From Verrucomicrobiota bacterium (lineage in GTDB: Bacteria > Verrucomicrobiota > Verrucomicrobiia > Limisphaerales > AAA164-E04): a stretch of 32,406 nucleotides of DNA. Below are positions 1 through 9,210 of this stretch, one piece after another. Position 1 is the first letter of the stretch; each line of letters begins with the position of its first letter. Both the position numbers and the translations under genes were made by a program. The notes under the pieces are model-generated. The model was not told the DNA's origin and did no database searches. It saw only the letters and a list, made by a program, of their open reading frames with translations. The DNA lies in NCBI GenBank assembly GCA_023257935.1, contig JALRAZ010000159.1, forward strand, positions 1 to 32,406, given 5' to 3'.

Positions 1-49
1 GCAGTGCAACAAAAACATCGCCTACTTTGGGCTGCCAGCTAAGCCCGAG

Positions 50-1585
50 TCAGGGCTGCTTCAAGTTCGGAGCCCAAGGGACACTCTGCGGTTTGAGTGA
101 TAGACCCTTATCTGGAAGAGATTGAGTAACGGCTGCTTTCAGCTGTTCCTTCAAGCTTTCTTCCAGTTCTCGAAAAGCAGGCTTACCAGCTAAATTGTCC
201 TGCTCAGCTGGATCAGTCTGATGATCGTAGATTTCATACCCTGCCTTGCCTTCATCCCATGATGTGTAGCGCCAGCGTTCAGTCCGCAGCGTATAACCAA
301 AAACCAAACCTCCTGCCTTGGTTTTATTTCGCCGCGTCACCTGGGTCAAAGCCCAACCCCTTCCCGGAACTTGAGGGTCCGTCAACATCGGGACTAGACT
401 TTGCCCCTGCAGATTATCAGGTGCATTGATCTGGCATAAGTCGGTGAGGGTCGGATAGAGATCCACAAGCCCGACAGGTGCACGCACAATGCTTGCATGC
501 GAGTCAACCCCAGGCCCCGCCATGATGAGTGGCACCCGCGCACTTTCTTCAAAAAGGCTCATTTTTTGCCAGAGGCCGTGCTCGCCAAGATGATAGCCAT
601 GATCGCTGGTGAAGACCACGATAGTGTTTTCCTCTAGCCCCAATTCCCTTAGCCTAGATAGCACAAGACCAACCTGAGCATCCATGAAGCTGACACTAGC
701 CCGATACGCCTGGATAGCCTCACGCCGAAGGGGGTCCGTCAGGAGATCGTGTTCTACTTTGTGACTCCCCAGTGCCATGGCAGGGAGATCCTTGATATCG
801 TCTTGCACTCCCTCAACCAGGCTGATGTGTTCGGTGGGATAAGCTTCAAAATAGGATTTGGGCGCTACATAAGGTGTGTGAGGGCGATAGAACCCAAGAG
901 CCAGAAAAAACGGGCGATCAGGCCGCTTGGCAAAACGCTCCAATAGCCAGATGGCATCCTCCGCCAGCATGCCGTCCGTGTGCTTGTTGTCAGGTTGAGG
1001 GGAGGCGTACCAACTGAGTGTGGCACCAAATTGACCTGGTTTGAGACTAAAAATATAAGGTTCTTCCTCCATCCGATCACAGCCAGCCGGGTTCGTTTCA
1101 ATTTCCCAGGAAGCCGGATCATCATGCCCATTGGTGCCAACTGATTTAGGCACATTGTAATGATACAACTTCCCGACCCGGGCAGAGACATAACCTTCCA
1201 GACGAAAAGCCTGAGGAAGACTATGGTGTGAGGGAATGGTTTGGCGAAAGATTTGGGCATTGCGCAAGATCCCAGTGGCGTTGGGATAAAGCCCACAAAG
1301 CATGGAGTTACGGCTGGGACCGCATAGTGGGAACTGACAATAGGCGCGATCAAAGCGCACTCCCCTTGCTGCCAGTCGGTCCAGATGCGGTGTCTGAGCC
1401 TTGCCTCCTGGATAGCAGCCAAGACTCGCATTCAAGTCATCCGCCATGATGAAAAGTACATTGGGGCGCTCACTGCAAAAGCTATGGCAACATAGAGATA
1501 TGAGACCTATGGAGAAAAGAACAGGTTGAAGCATGTGATGGATCATTTGAATTAAGTTCTCAAGTCGGGCCAACAGACCATTCAA
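50..1585 (-). CDS. Secreted sulfatase (iduronate-2-sulfatase-like)
   Basis: N-terminal hydrophobic signal region, then RPNVLFIMADDLN metal site; C-x-P-S-R sulfatase motif (CGPSRNSMLCGLYP); TSDHGYHLGEHGLWQK. Start may be an internal Met (about 1546 or 1534). Confidence 0.93.
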   Translation of the reverse strand: MNGLLARLENLIQMIHHMLQPVLFSIGLISLCCHSFCSERPNVLFIMADDLNASLGCYPGGKAQTPHLDRLAARGVRFDRAYCQFPLCGPSRNSMLCGLYPNATGILRNAQIFRQTIPSHHSLPQAFRLEGYVSARVGKLYHYNVPKSVGTNGHDDPASWEIETNPAGCDRMEEEPYIFSLKPGQFGATLSWYASPQPDNKHTDGMLAEDAIWLLERFAKRPDRPFFLALGFYRPHTPYVAPKSYFEAYPTEHISLVEGVQDDIKDLPAMALGSHKVEHDLLTDPLRREAIQAYRASVSFMDAQVGLVLSRLRELGLEENTIVVFTSDHGYHLGEHGLWQKMSLFEESARVPLIMAGPGVDSHASIVRAPVGLVDLYPTLTDLCQINAPDNLQGQSLVPMLTDPQVPGRGWALTQVTRRNKTKAGGLVFGYTLRTERWRYTSWDEGKAGYEIYDHQTDPAEQDNLAGKPAFRELEESLKEQLKAAVTQSLPDKGLSLKPQSVPWAPNLKQP

Positions 1586-1603
1586 AATGCCCCCTGGTTG
1601 ACT

Positions 1604-2776
1604 TCATGGAAAGGATTGCTCACCCACCCAAAACTCATAGAGATTCAATTCACGATTGAGACTCTCTGACAAAAGGAAGGCATTGGCCCTTGGTAGGGGC
1701 CCCGTTTCATTCATGAGTCCAAGACATTGCTGTGTCCAGCATTCCAGACCTGCCAACGGATCGAGTTTCCCCTCGGGAAACATCTGACTCAAAACCTCCC
1801 CGACGCCACCATGATCCAAGCCCGCACAGCGCTTACCAAGGCAGAGCGGTTCCAAGATACTACGCCCAAAGGATTCGGGTTTGTTGGATAGACTCAAGGT
1901 CAGATCTGTCGAAGCATAGATGGACTTCATATCATTTCGATGGCCTGTCCATATGAGGTAATCCTGGATCCCGAGGGCAGCAGCCCGTTGGTGTATGGCC
2001 TTGATCAGCGATGCTTGACGTGGCTCCCAGTCCCCCACTATGAGCCCGACAACGCGATCATCAATGCGGCGCATGCTCGCAATCAATTCGAGAAACTCAA
2101 GATGCCCCTTGCGTCGAGTGATTCGCCCTGGAAGGCAAACCACTTTTGCATTACGAAGCATGGGGAAGTCATCATACCACTGCTGTTGCCATTGCGCATC
2201 GGGTTTGTAATCCCTTGGAAACTCTGAGGCGGTCACGCCTCGATGGACAAGGTGGAGGCGCGAAGGATCCAGAGAAGAATAATGCCGCAAAACGTAATCA
2301 CTGGCAGTCTGGGAAACAGCGATCACCTTATCACCTCGGGCCATGATCGAACTGAACCAGTTCACCGAGTGAAGACCATGAATAGTGGTAACGAAAATCG
2401 GACGCTGTTGTGCAGGCAAGCACCGCATGGCAAACCAGGCTATCCAGGCTGGAATACGGGATCGAGCATGCAAGATATCAATTTGGCGCTGTCTGCAAAC
2501 CTTGATCAGTCGAAATACCTGAAGCAGAACCCAGGGATTTTTCCGGCCAACTGGGGCGGCCAGATGCTCACTGCCTTCCTTCAAAAGTTGTGGTACCAAT
2601 CGCCCCCCTTCGCTCATCACGATGGATTCCCAACCTCGAGCCACCATGGCTCTGGCGACCTCTAGCGTGCCGCGTTCAACTCCCCCCCCTTGTAGGGAAG
2701 GTAATATTTGAAGCACACGCAAGGGATGTTGCCTTGAACCATTCTTTGTTTTGCCATGGCTTGCCTCGGGATTCAT
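1604..2776 (-). CDS. Glycosyltransferase, GT-B fold, family 4-like
   Basis: LQILPSLQGGGVERGTLEVARAM N-terminus, HARSRIPAW, PGRITRRKGHLEFLELI, and PESFGRSILEPLCLGK (E-x7-E type motif). ATGA overlap with upstream gene. Confidence 0.9.
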   Translation of the reverse strand: MNPEASHGKTKNGSRQHPLRVLQILPSLQGGGVERGTLEVARAMVARGWESIVMSEGGRLVPQLLKEGSEHLAAPVGRKNPWVLLQVFRLIKVCRQRQIDILHARSRIPAWIAWFAMRCLPAQQRPIFVTTIHGLHSVNWFSSIMARGDKVIAVSQTASDYVLRHYSSLDPSRLHLVHRGVTASEFPRDYKPDAQWQQQWYDDFPMLRNAKVVCLPGRITRRKGHLEFLELIASMRRIDDRVVGLIVGDWEPRQASLIKAIHQRAAALGIQDYLIWTGHRNDMKSIYASTDLTLSLSNKPESFGRSILEPLCLGKRCAGLDHGGVGEVLSQMFPEGKLDPLAGLECWTQQCLGLMNETGPLPRANAFLLSESLNRELNLYEFWVGEQSFP

Positions 2777-3720
2777 GAATCCATCCGTTGAGATTGAAGA
2801 AAATTCCTCACGATCCAGTCTGCAACTCGATCAGCTTCGAATAGGATTTGTGGCTGATTTGGCAACCCTGTTGAAGCATGCCATTGGGATACAGGAGTAA
2901 GCAGGCCATCCTGCACAAGTGTCTTCAAACCCATCTTGAGTTTACTTCGAGCAGCCCACTCCAATTCGATCAGACCTGTGGCAGCTCCGGAGGTAATCGC
3001 CTCGTAAACCATCGAAACACTATCTGCCGTTACCCATGCCTGAGCACAGGCTGCCAATTGGCTTGCAACCCATCCAGGAGGTGTGTCCCTTGCCGATACA
3101 AAGTCAACATTGGCAAGCTGGTTGAGATTTTGAAAAAACGGCAGCATGCTATCGGGGCTTCTCCGGGAGTTTGTGACCATCCATCGCACCTGTGGCTGTG
3201 AAGTGATGAGAGACTCAATCTGCTTTTGGACACCTTGATCACTCCAAACGACATGGCGACACGGGCCTCCTGCTAGGATCAGTCCGCATCCGGAATCATG
3301 CGATCCGCCCGGCCTGATCCTATTAAGCACTCCTCTGGTAACCAGCATGCGATCCTGCTTCCTTGGAAGGTCATGCTCAGGAACAATCAACAAATCATCA
3401 TAGCGGGAACTTAGTGTGGGTCGCATCAACACAATAGATTGCCCTCCAAATCGCTTGCGAGAGAGTCGAATCCAGAAGTGAGTGGCGTGGCCAGCTCCCA
3501 GAATAAGGCTCGGTGCTGGCAGCGTAGCAGCCTCCTCCAACCAACGTCTCTTCCATGTGAGCCGCTTGAACCAAGCAAGCGGTGGCTTCCACCTATGAAT
3601 CACGCAATCCATCCGATCCTCCAGAGACTGAAGCAACCCAAGGGACTGGTTTTCATGTCCAGGTTTGCCGTCCATCCAACACCAGATTTGAATACGTCCA
3701 GTCTCTGAACTCATAGGCAA
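2773..3720 (-). CDS. Mitochondrial-fission ELM1-family (DUF1022) protein, putative GT-B-like
   Basis: Motif CWMDGKPGHENQSLGLLQSLEDR, GAGHATHFW, VTADSVSMVYEAITSGAATGLIEL typical of the bacterial ELM1/DUF1022 family. Confidence 0.8.
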   Translation of the reverse strand: MPMSSETGRIQIWCWMDGKPGHENQSLGLLQSLEDRMDCVIHRWKPPLAWFKRLTWKRRWLEEAATLPAPSLILGAGHATHFWIRLSRKRFGGQSIVLMRPTLSSRYDDLLIVPEHDLPRKQDRMLVTRGVLNRIRPGGSHDSGCGLILAGGPCRHVVWSDQGVQKQIESLITSQPQVRWMVTNSRRSPDSMLPFFQNLNQLANVDFVSARDTPPGWVASQLAACAQAWVTADSVSMVYEAITSGAATGLIELEWAARSKLKMGLKTLVQDGLLTPVSQWHASTGLPNQPQILFEADRVADWIVRNFLQSQRMDS

Positions 3721-3758
3721 GCTTCAACCACCTCCAGGCATCGGACGCCGTAAAACCA

Positions 3759-4796
3759 TTACCGTTGCAGTCCTTCGAGCTTGGCTATGGCTTGGCCACT
3801 GTCGATCACTTTGGCCGCCATCTCCCAGCCTTCCTGCATCGAGGGCACTTTTCCTGACACCAGGAGGGCGGCAGAGCTATTGAGCAAGACGGCATCCCGT
3901 TTGGGCCCACGCAGGTTGCCCGCAAGGATATCTCGAACCAGTTGCGCATTGTGGTTCGCATCGCCACCCTCAAGATCGGATAGCTTTGCCGCATGCTGCA
4001 CAAATCCATCCGGGCGCCAGCTGGACTCGTGAAAGCCTCGACCTTGATAGAATTCAGCCACGTGGTTTTCGCCAAGCGTGGATAATTCATCAAGAAACCC
4101 AGCCTCCCCGACCGATCCACAGACCACCATACCACGCTCGATGCCCATGCTCTGCAGCACCTGCCCAAGTTGGGAGCAAAGATCGGGACGTGGGACACCG
4201 ATGAGCTGGGCACTGGGTTGCACAGGATTCAGCAAGGGGCCCAGGAAATTGAATATCGTGCGCTGACCCTGTGCCGCGCACAATTTCCTAGCCGGGACGA
4301 TATGCTTGAATGCCGGGTGGTAGTGAGGGGCAAACAAGAAAGCAAAACCATGCTCCTTGAGCGACGCTGCTGCTTGGTCAGGAGGAAGGTCTACTGGAAT
4401 GCCAAGGGCTTCCAGCACATCGGCACTACCGGATTTTGAGGTAATCGCTCGATTACCGTGCTTGGCAACCGTCACACCCGAAGCAGCCAAAATCAGGGCT
4501 ACAGTGGTGGAGATGTTAAAAGTATTTTGGTGATCCCCTCCGGTACCACACACGTCAAGGATGGGTTGATGACGCAGGGAAGGCTCGATCGGTGGCTCGA
4601 TAGCCATGGCCCGCAGCCCGGTAGCAAACCCAGCAATCTCCTGAACCGTTTCACCCTTTGATGCCAAGGCACTCAAAAAATCAGCCTTAACTTGAGCAGT
4701 CAGTTCGTCGGAGACAAGGGCCTTGATAACGGCACAAATCGTATCCTTATCCAAGGCCTTGCCTTCATTGAGAGATGGAATCAGCTCTTGCAACAT
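3759..4796 (-). CDS. trpD: Anthranilate phosphoribosyltransferase
   Basis: DVCGTGGDHQNTFNISTTVALILAASGVTVAKHGNRAITSKSGSADVLEALG and FNFLGPLLNP motifs. Longest ORF runs to 4865; MLQELIPSLNEG at 4796 is the more likely start. Confidence 0.95.
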   Translation of the reverse strand: MLQELIPSLNEGKALDKDTICAVIKALVSDELTAQVKADFLSALASKGETVQEIAGFATGLRAMAIEPPIEPSLRHQPILDVCGTGGDHQNTFNISTTVALILAASGVTVAKHGNRAITSKSGSADVLEALGIPVDLPPDQAAASLKEHGFAFLFAPHYHPAFKHIVPARKLCAAQGQRTIFNFLGPLLNPVQPSAQLIGVPRPDLCSQLGQVLQSMGIERGMVVCGSVGEAGFLDELSTLGENHVAEFYQGRGFHESSWRPDGFVQHAAKLSDLEGGDANHNAQLVRDILAGNLRGPKRDAVLLNSSAALLVSGKVPSMQEGWEMAAKVIDSGQAIAKLEGLQR

Positions 4797-4918
4797 GACC
4801 CACATCCTATCGGCTAAGTTGCCCAAGCAAAAGCGCAAACCCTGCTCGTGATAAGGTCGAAACATGAGGCTCGTGATTGAAGTTCAAGCCAACGCCTTCT
4901 AAGCTATACAACTCAACT

Positions 4919-7900
4919 ATGCGAAACCTGAAAAAGACCTCAAAATGTTTGTTCGGCTGTCTCCTGGTTCAAGCTGCCTGGGGAGGATTGTCGCTCGCCT
5001 TGCATGCCGCAACCCCGTCCAAGGAAGAAACCCAGTTCATCAAAAATCCACGGCAACTCATTTTGGCAGGTCGGCGCAGCGGAGAGGGTTATTTCTCGAA
5101 AGATGGACTTAGGTTGGTATTCCAGGCAGAGCGTTCGCCGGAAAACCCCTTCTTTCAGATATTTACGCTGGATTTTTTGAGTGGCGACATCAGCCAGGTT
5201 TCACCAGGTATCGGTAAGACAACCTGCTCCTTTTTTCACCCAGACGGCAGGCGAATTCTATTCGCCTCCACCCATCATGATCCGGAGGCTCTAAGCAAGC
5301 AAAAGGAAGCACTCGATCAACGAGCCACTGGCACTGAAGGACGCTATGCATGGGACTACGACCCCACCATGGATCTGTTTGAGCGAACTGCGGAGGGTCG
5401 TTTTTTGCAGTTAACCACAGCTGAGGGATACGACGCTGAGGGTTCTTATAGCCCTAACGGAAACTGGATAGCCTTCTGTTCCAATCGTCACGCCTTCCCA
5501 ACCCAATCATTGAGCCCGCAAGATCAGAAGCGATTCGACATAGATCCCTCCTACTTCGGGGAAATTTATTTGATGCAGGCCGATGGAAGGGGCTTGAAGC
5601 GGTTGACCCATGTGGATGGGTACGATGGAGGACCTTTCTTTTCTCCTGATGGGCAGCGAATCGTATGGAGGCGCTTTGATGAAGAAGGGGTCAATGCCGA
5701 TATCATGACGATGAATTTGGATGGTGGCGATATTCAGAAGCTCACCCATGATTTTGGCATGGCTTGGGCCCCCTATTACCACCCTTCTCAAGAATACTTG
5801 ATCTTCACCACCAATCGTGAGGGTTTTTCCAATTTCGAGCTCTACATCGTCGATGCGAAGGGACTGCATGAACCGGTGAGGATCTCTTACACTGATGGCT
5901 TCGACGGATTGCCCGTTTTCTCGCCGGACGGCCAGAAGCTTGTATGGACTTCCAATCGCTATGCCCTCCAACCGGGAAGCCAGGACAAGGGACAACTTTT
6001 CATGGCAAACTGGAATCACGACGGTGCTATCCAAGCATTGCGCGAGTCACCTCGCCGAATTTCCAGACCCGCCGCAAGCAAGGCGCCCTTGACACCGAAA
6101 TCTTCCTCGGAACCAAGCTCACCCTTCAAGGAACTCGAAGCTGTCCCGGGCATTGATCCTGCCCGTGCCGAACTGGCCTCTGGAGCCGAACCCCGTCCCA
6201 TTCCTCTGGTAGATCCCATCACTATTGATGATCTCCAGACCCATGTGAACTACCTGGCTTCAGATCAACTCGAAGGGCGAATGACTGGAGAACGCGGGGC
6301 TCGTCTTGCAGCCCATTACCTGGCAAGGGTGCTCAAACAAATAGGCGTCGAACCCATAAGCCAGAGCAAGGGTTACTTACAACCGTTCGAATTTCAGTCT
6401 GGCATGGCGATCGACCAGGCAGCCACCAGCATGGTTGTCACGCAGCAGCATCCAAGCCCCACCTCGCAGTCCATCCCACTGAACCAGTCATTCAGCCCCC
6501 TACCCTTTTCAGCCAACGGCCAGACGGAGGGAGAGATCGTTTTCGCCGGTTATGGACTCAAAGTTCCTGGAGAAGGGATGGAAGGCTACGATTCCTATCA
6601 AGGCCTGAATGTTTCCAACAAAGTCGTGATGGTCTTGCGCTACGTCCCCGAATCAGCTGAAACCGATCGTCGAGCCATCCTCAACCGCTATGCCGGTCTC
6701 CGCTACAAGGCTCTGATAGCGCGAGAGATGGGCGCCAAGGCTCTACTAGTGGTCACTGGTCCCAATTCACCCAATGCCGGCAAGCTGATTGACATCTCAT
6801 CAGACGAACGACAAGGCGACTCTAGCATCCTAGCTGCCAGCATTGATTTGGATCTAGCCAATCGCTTATTGGAACCAACAGGCAAGGATCTGAAAACCTG
6901 GCAAAGCGATTTGGATCAGGAAAACCCACATGGCGTGATGGGTGCTGCCATGCCAGGCCAAATGATTGCTTTGGGGATTCAATTAGACCGCCTCCGCAAG
7001 CAAGATCAGAATGTGATTGGGGTGATTCATCCACCACGCATCAACCGCAACGAGGCTTCCTACGTATTGATCGGGGCACATTACGATCATTTAGGTCATG
7101 GAGAAGCAGGTGGGTTTCACATCAAGGGCGAGGAACAAGCAATCCACAACGGTGCTGATGACAACGCCTCAGGCGTTTCTCTGGTTCTTGAAATAGCCGC
7201 CGCCTACCGTCAATGGATCACCCAGACTGCACCTGATGCCAGAATGGGGCTGATGGTGGGCCTCTGGTCTGGCGAGGAGCTTGGATTGATTGGCTCCCAG
7301 CATTTTGCCAAGGAACCCCCTTTATCACTCGAACGCATCAAAGCTTACTTGAATTTTGACATGGTAGGAAGATTGCGTGAGAACAAACTGACTCTCCAGG
7401 GAGTCGGCTCTTCGACCCAGTGGAAAACCCTCATTGAGCGCCACAATATCTTGGCCGGATTTCAATTAACCCTCCAGGAAGACCCCTATTTACCCACCGA
7501 TACCACGGCTTTCTACCCCAAGAAAGTCCCAGTGCTCTCATTCTTCACTGGAAGCCACGAGGATTACCACCGCCCCACAGACGACAGCCATACACTCAAT
7601 TATGAGGGACTCCAGCGCATCACGACGATGGCCTTCCATATGACCCGAAGCCTGACCGGCGCCGAGCCAATGGCCCTCCCCTATGCCCTTTACCAATCCC
7701 AAGCGGCATCTGGGAGTCGTGATTCACTGCGTGCCTACCTGGGCACCATTCCCAATTACACTGCCGAAGTCGAAGGAGTGCCCCTAACAGGGGTTCGCGC
7801 TGGAAGCCCAGCCGACAAGGCAGGGCTCCGAGCCGACGATGTCGTGATTTCACTGGGAGGCCAGGCGATTGCCAATATCTACGATTACACTTACGCTTTG

Positions 7901-7993
7901 GATGCGGTTAAAATTGGGGAAGAAACGACCCTTGGCATCATTCGCCAGGGACAGACGATGCAAATGACGATCACCCCGCAGGCTCGTCCTTGA
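4919..7993 (+). CDS. PD40/TolB-like beta-propeller + PA + M28 metallopeptidase + PDZ fusion, secreted
   Basis: Repeated propeller motifs (GSYSPNGNWIAFCSN, GPFFSPDGQRIVWRR, GLPVFSPDGQKLVWTSNR); M28 ligands GAHYDHLGHG, NGADDNASGVS, WSGEELGLIGS, NFDMVGRL, YHRPTDDSHTL; C-terminal PDZ (TGVRAGSPADKAGLRADDVVISLGG). Longest ORF starts at 4877; M at 4919 precedes a signal-peptide-like segment. Confidence 0.9.
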   Translation: MRNLKKTSKCLFGCLLVQAAWGGLSLALHAATPSKEETQFIKNPRQLILAGRRSGEGYFSKDGLRLVFQAERSPENPFFQIFTLDFLSGDISQVSPGIGKTTCSFFHPDGRRILFASTHHDPEALSKQKEALDQRATGTEGRYAWDYDPTMDLFERTAEGRFLQLTTAEGYDAEGSYSPNGNWIAFCSNRHAFPTQSLSPQDQKRFDIDPSYFGEIYLMQADGRGLKRLTHVDGYDGGPFFSPDGQRIVWRRFDEEGVNADIMTMNLDGGDIQKLTHDFGMAWAPYYHPSQEYLIFTTNREGFSNFELYIVDAKGLHEPVRISYTDGFDGLPVFSPDGQKLVWTSNRYALQPGSQDKGQLFMANWNHDGAIQALRESPRRISRPAASKAPLTPKSSSEPSSPFKELEAVPGIDPARAELASGAEPRPIPLVDPITIDDLQTHVNYLASDQLEGRMTGERGARLAAHYLARVLKQIGVEPISQSKGYLQPFEFQSGMAIDQAATSMVVTQQHPSPTSQSIPLNQSFSPLPFSANGQTEGEIVFAGYGLKVPGEGMEGYDSYQGLNVSNKVVMVLRYVPESAETDRRAILNRYAGLRYKALIAREMGAKALLVVTGPNSPNAGKLIDISSDERQGDSSILAASIDLDLANRLLEPTGKDLKTWQSDLDQENPHGVMGAAMPGQMIALGIQLDRLRKQDQNVIGVIHPPRINRNEASYVLIGAHYDHLGHGEAGGFHIKGEEQAIHNGADDNASGVSLVLEIAAAYRQWITQTAPDARMGLMVGLWSGEELGLIGSQHFAKEPPLSLERIKAYLNFDMVGRLRENKLTLQGVGSSTQWKTLIERHNILAGFQLTLQEDPYLPTDTTAFYPKKVPVLSFFTGSHEDYHRPTDDSHTLNYEGLQRITTMAFHMTRSLTGAEPMALPYALYQSQAASGSRDSLRAYLGTIPNYTAEVEGVPLTGVRAGSPADKAGLRADDVVISLGGQAIANIYDYTYALDAVKIGEETTLGIIRQGQTMQMTITPQARP

Positions 7994-8021
7994 TGAGGCA
8001 CTCATAGAGAGACTCTATCGC

Positions 8022-8966
8022 ATGAAACGAATCCTTGTGACAGGTGGGGCTGGCTTCATTGGAAGTTGGCTGGTTGAATCACTTTTGGACACCCAGTCTT
8101 GCCATGTGACCGTGTTGGATGACCTATCAACCGGCCAGCACCAACACCTCCCCACAAATTATCCCAAGCACCTGCATTGGATCCATGGCAATGTCAATGA
8201 CCGCGGCACCATGGAAGCTTGCATGAAACATGGAGCTTTTGATCATGTCTTTCACTACGCAGCCGTGGTGGGTGTGGCTCGAACCCAAAAACACCCCATG
8301 AAGGTACTTGAGGATATCGATGGGCTACGGCATGTGCTGGAACTCAGTCACCAGCACGGTATTCAGCGCGTCTTCTTCGCCTCATCCTCTGAAGTCTACG
8401 GTGAACCAGTCGAATTACCTCAACACGAAGAAACCACCCCGCTGAACTCACGTTTACCCTATGCGGTGGTCAAAAACTTGGGAGAAGTCATGATGCGGGC
8501 CTATCACCAGGAATTAAATCTGCCCTACACGATCTTCAGGTTTTTCAATACCTACGGTCCACGACAATCTGAGGACTTCGTCATCACTCGATTCACCCAA
8601 CTAGCCCTGAAGAATCTTCCCATCACCATTTACGGGGATGGGTCTCAAACCCGAACTTTTTGCCACATCACCGACAACATCCAAGCTACCACCAAGGCCC
8701 TATTTCAGGGGCGTTGTGTCAACGAGGTTGTCAACATTGGCAACCCTCATCAGATCTCTATTCTTGAATTGGCAGCCAAGATCATTGAGCAGACCGGCTC
8801 TCACTCAGAAATCATTCATTTGCCTGCCTTGCCGGAGGGGGACATGCAAAGACGTCAGCCAGACACAAGCAAAATGGAACAACTGATCGGTCGCCCCCTC
8901 AAACCGCTGGATGAAGGTCTCATGGATACCATCAGCTATTTTAGGCAGCGGGCTCAAGAATCGTGA
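8022..8966 (+). CDS. NAD-dependent epimerase/dehydratase (SDR; UDP-glucuronate decarboxylase-like)
   Basis: GGAGFIGSWL Rossmann motif, SSSEVYGEP, YAVVK catalytic motif, RFFNTYGPR, GDGSQTRTFCHITDN. Confidence 0.9.
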   Translation: MKRILVTGGAGFIGSWLVESLLDTQSCHVTVLDDLSTGQHQHLPTNYPKHLHWIHGNVNDRGTMEACMKHGAFDHVFHYAAVVGVARTQKHPMKVLEDIDGLRHVLELSHQHGIQRVFFASSSEVYGEPVELPQHEETTPLNSRLPYAVVKNLGEVMMRAYHQELNLPYTIFRFFNTYGPRQSEDFVITRFTQLALKNLPITIYGDGSQTRTFCHITDNIQATTKALFQGRCVNEVVNIGNPHQISILELAAKIIEQTGSHSEIIHLPALPEGDMQRRQPDTSKMEQLIGRPLKPLDEGLMDTISYFRQRAQES

Positions 8967-9071
8967 GAGCCCCCTTTGACCCGTGTGGGGTGTTTCAAAT
9001 AGGCGCTTTGGGCTATCAGCGGCCTCGGTATCAGGCTTCGTTTAGATCGCGGATATTCATCGCACTGATCC

Positions 9072-9100
9072 TTGACGACCGCACTCAGGATTCCTAAATT
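9072..9100 (+). promoter_or_regulatory. Candidate sigma70-type promoter for trigger factor gene
   Basis: TTGACG (9072-9077), 17-nt spacer, TAAATT (9095-9100); about 110 nt upstream of the probable GTG start. Sequence match only. Confidence 0.5.
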
Positions 9101-9210
9101 GTCCAGCTCACCTAATAGGGTGAACAATTGTCTTCTGACTGCAGTCCGGGCAAATGCTTACATCGCATTGCCATGAGGCAGGAGCAGACCACGCAAAGAC
9201 AGAGACCACT

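Noticed and set aside
865-1431. 188-aa minus-strand ORF inside the first sulfatase
   Set aside because: Alternative frame of a strongly supported sulfatase; no domain features.
5507-6034. 175-aa minus-strand ORF opposite the PD40/M28 gene
   Set aside because: Antisense to the propeller repeats, low-complexity hydrophobic composition, no recognisable motifs.
8967-9070. Possible small RNA or terminator after the epimerase gene
   Set aside because: Only short, imperfect GC complementarity (e.g. ACCC...GGGT) and no U-run; not enough to call.
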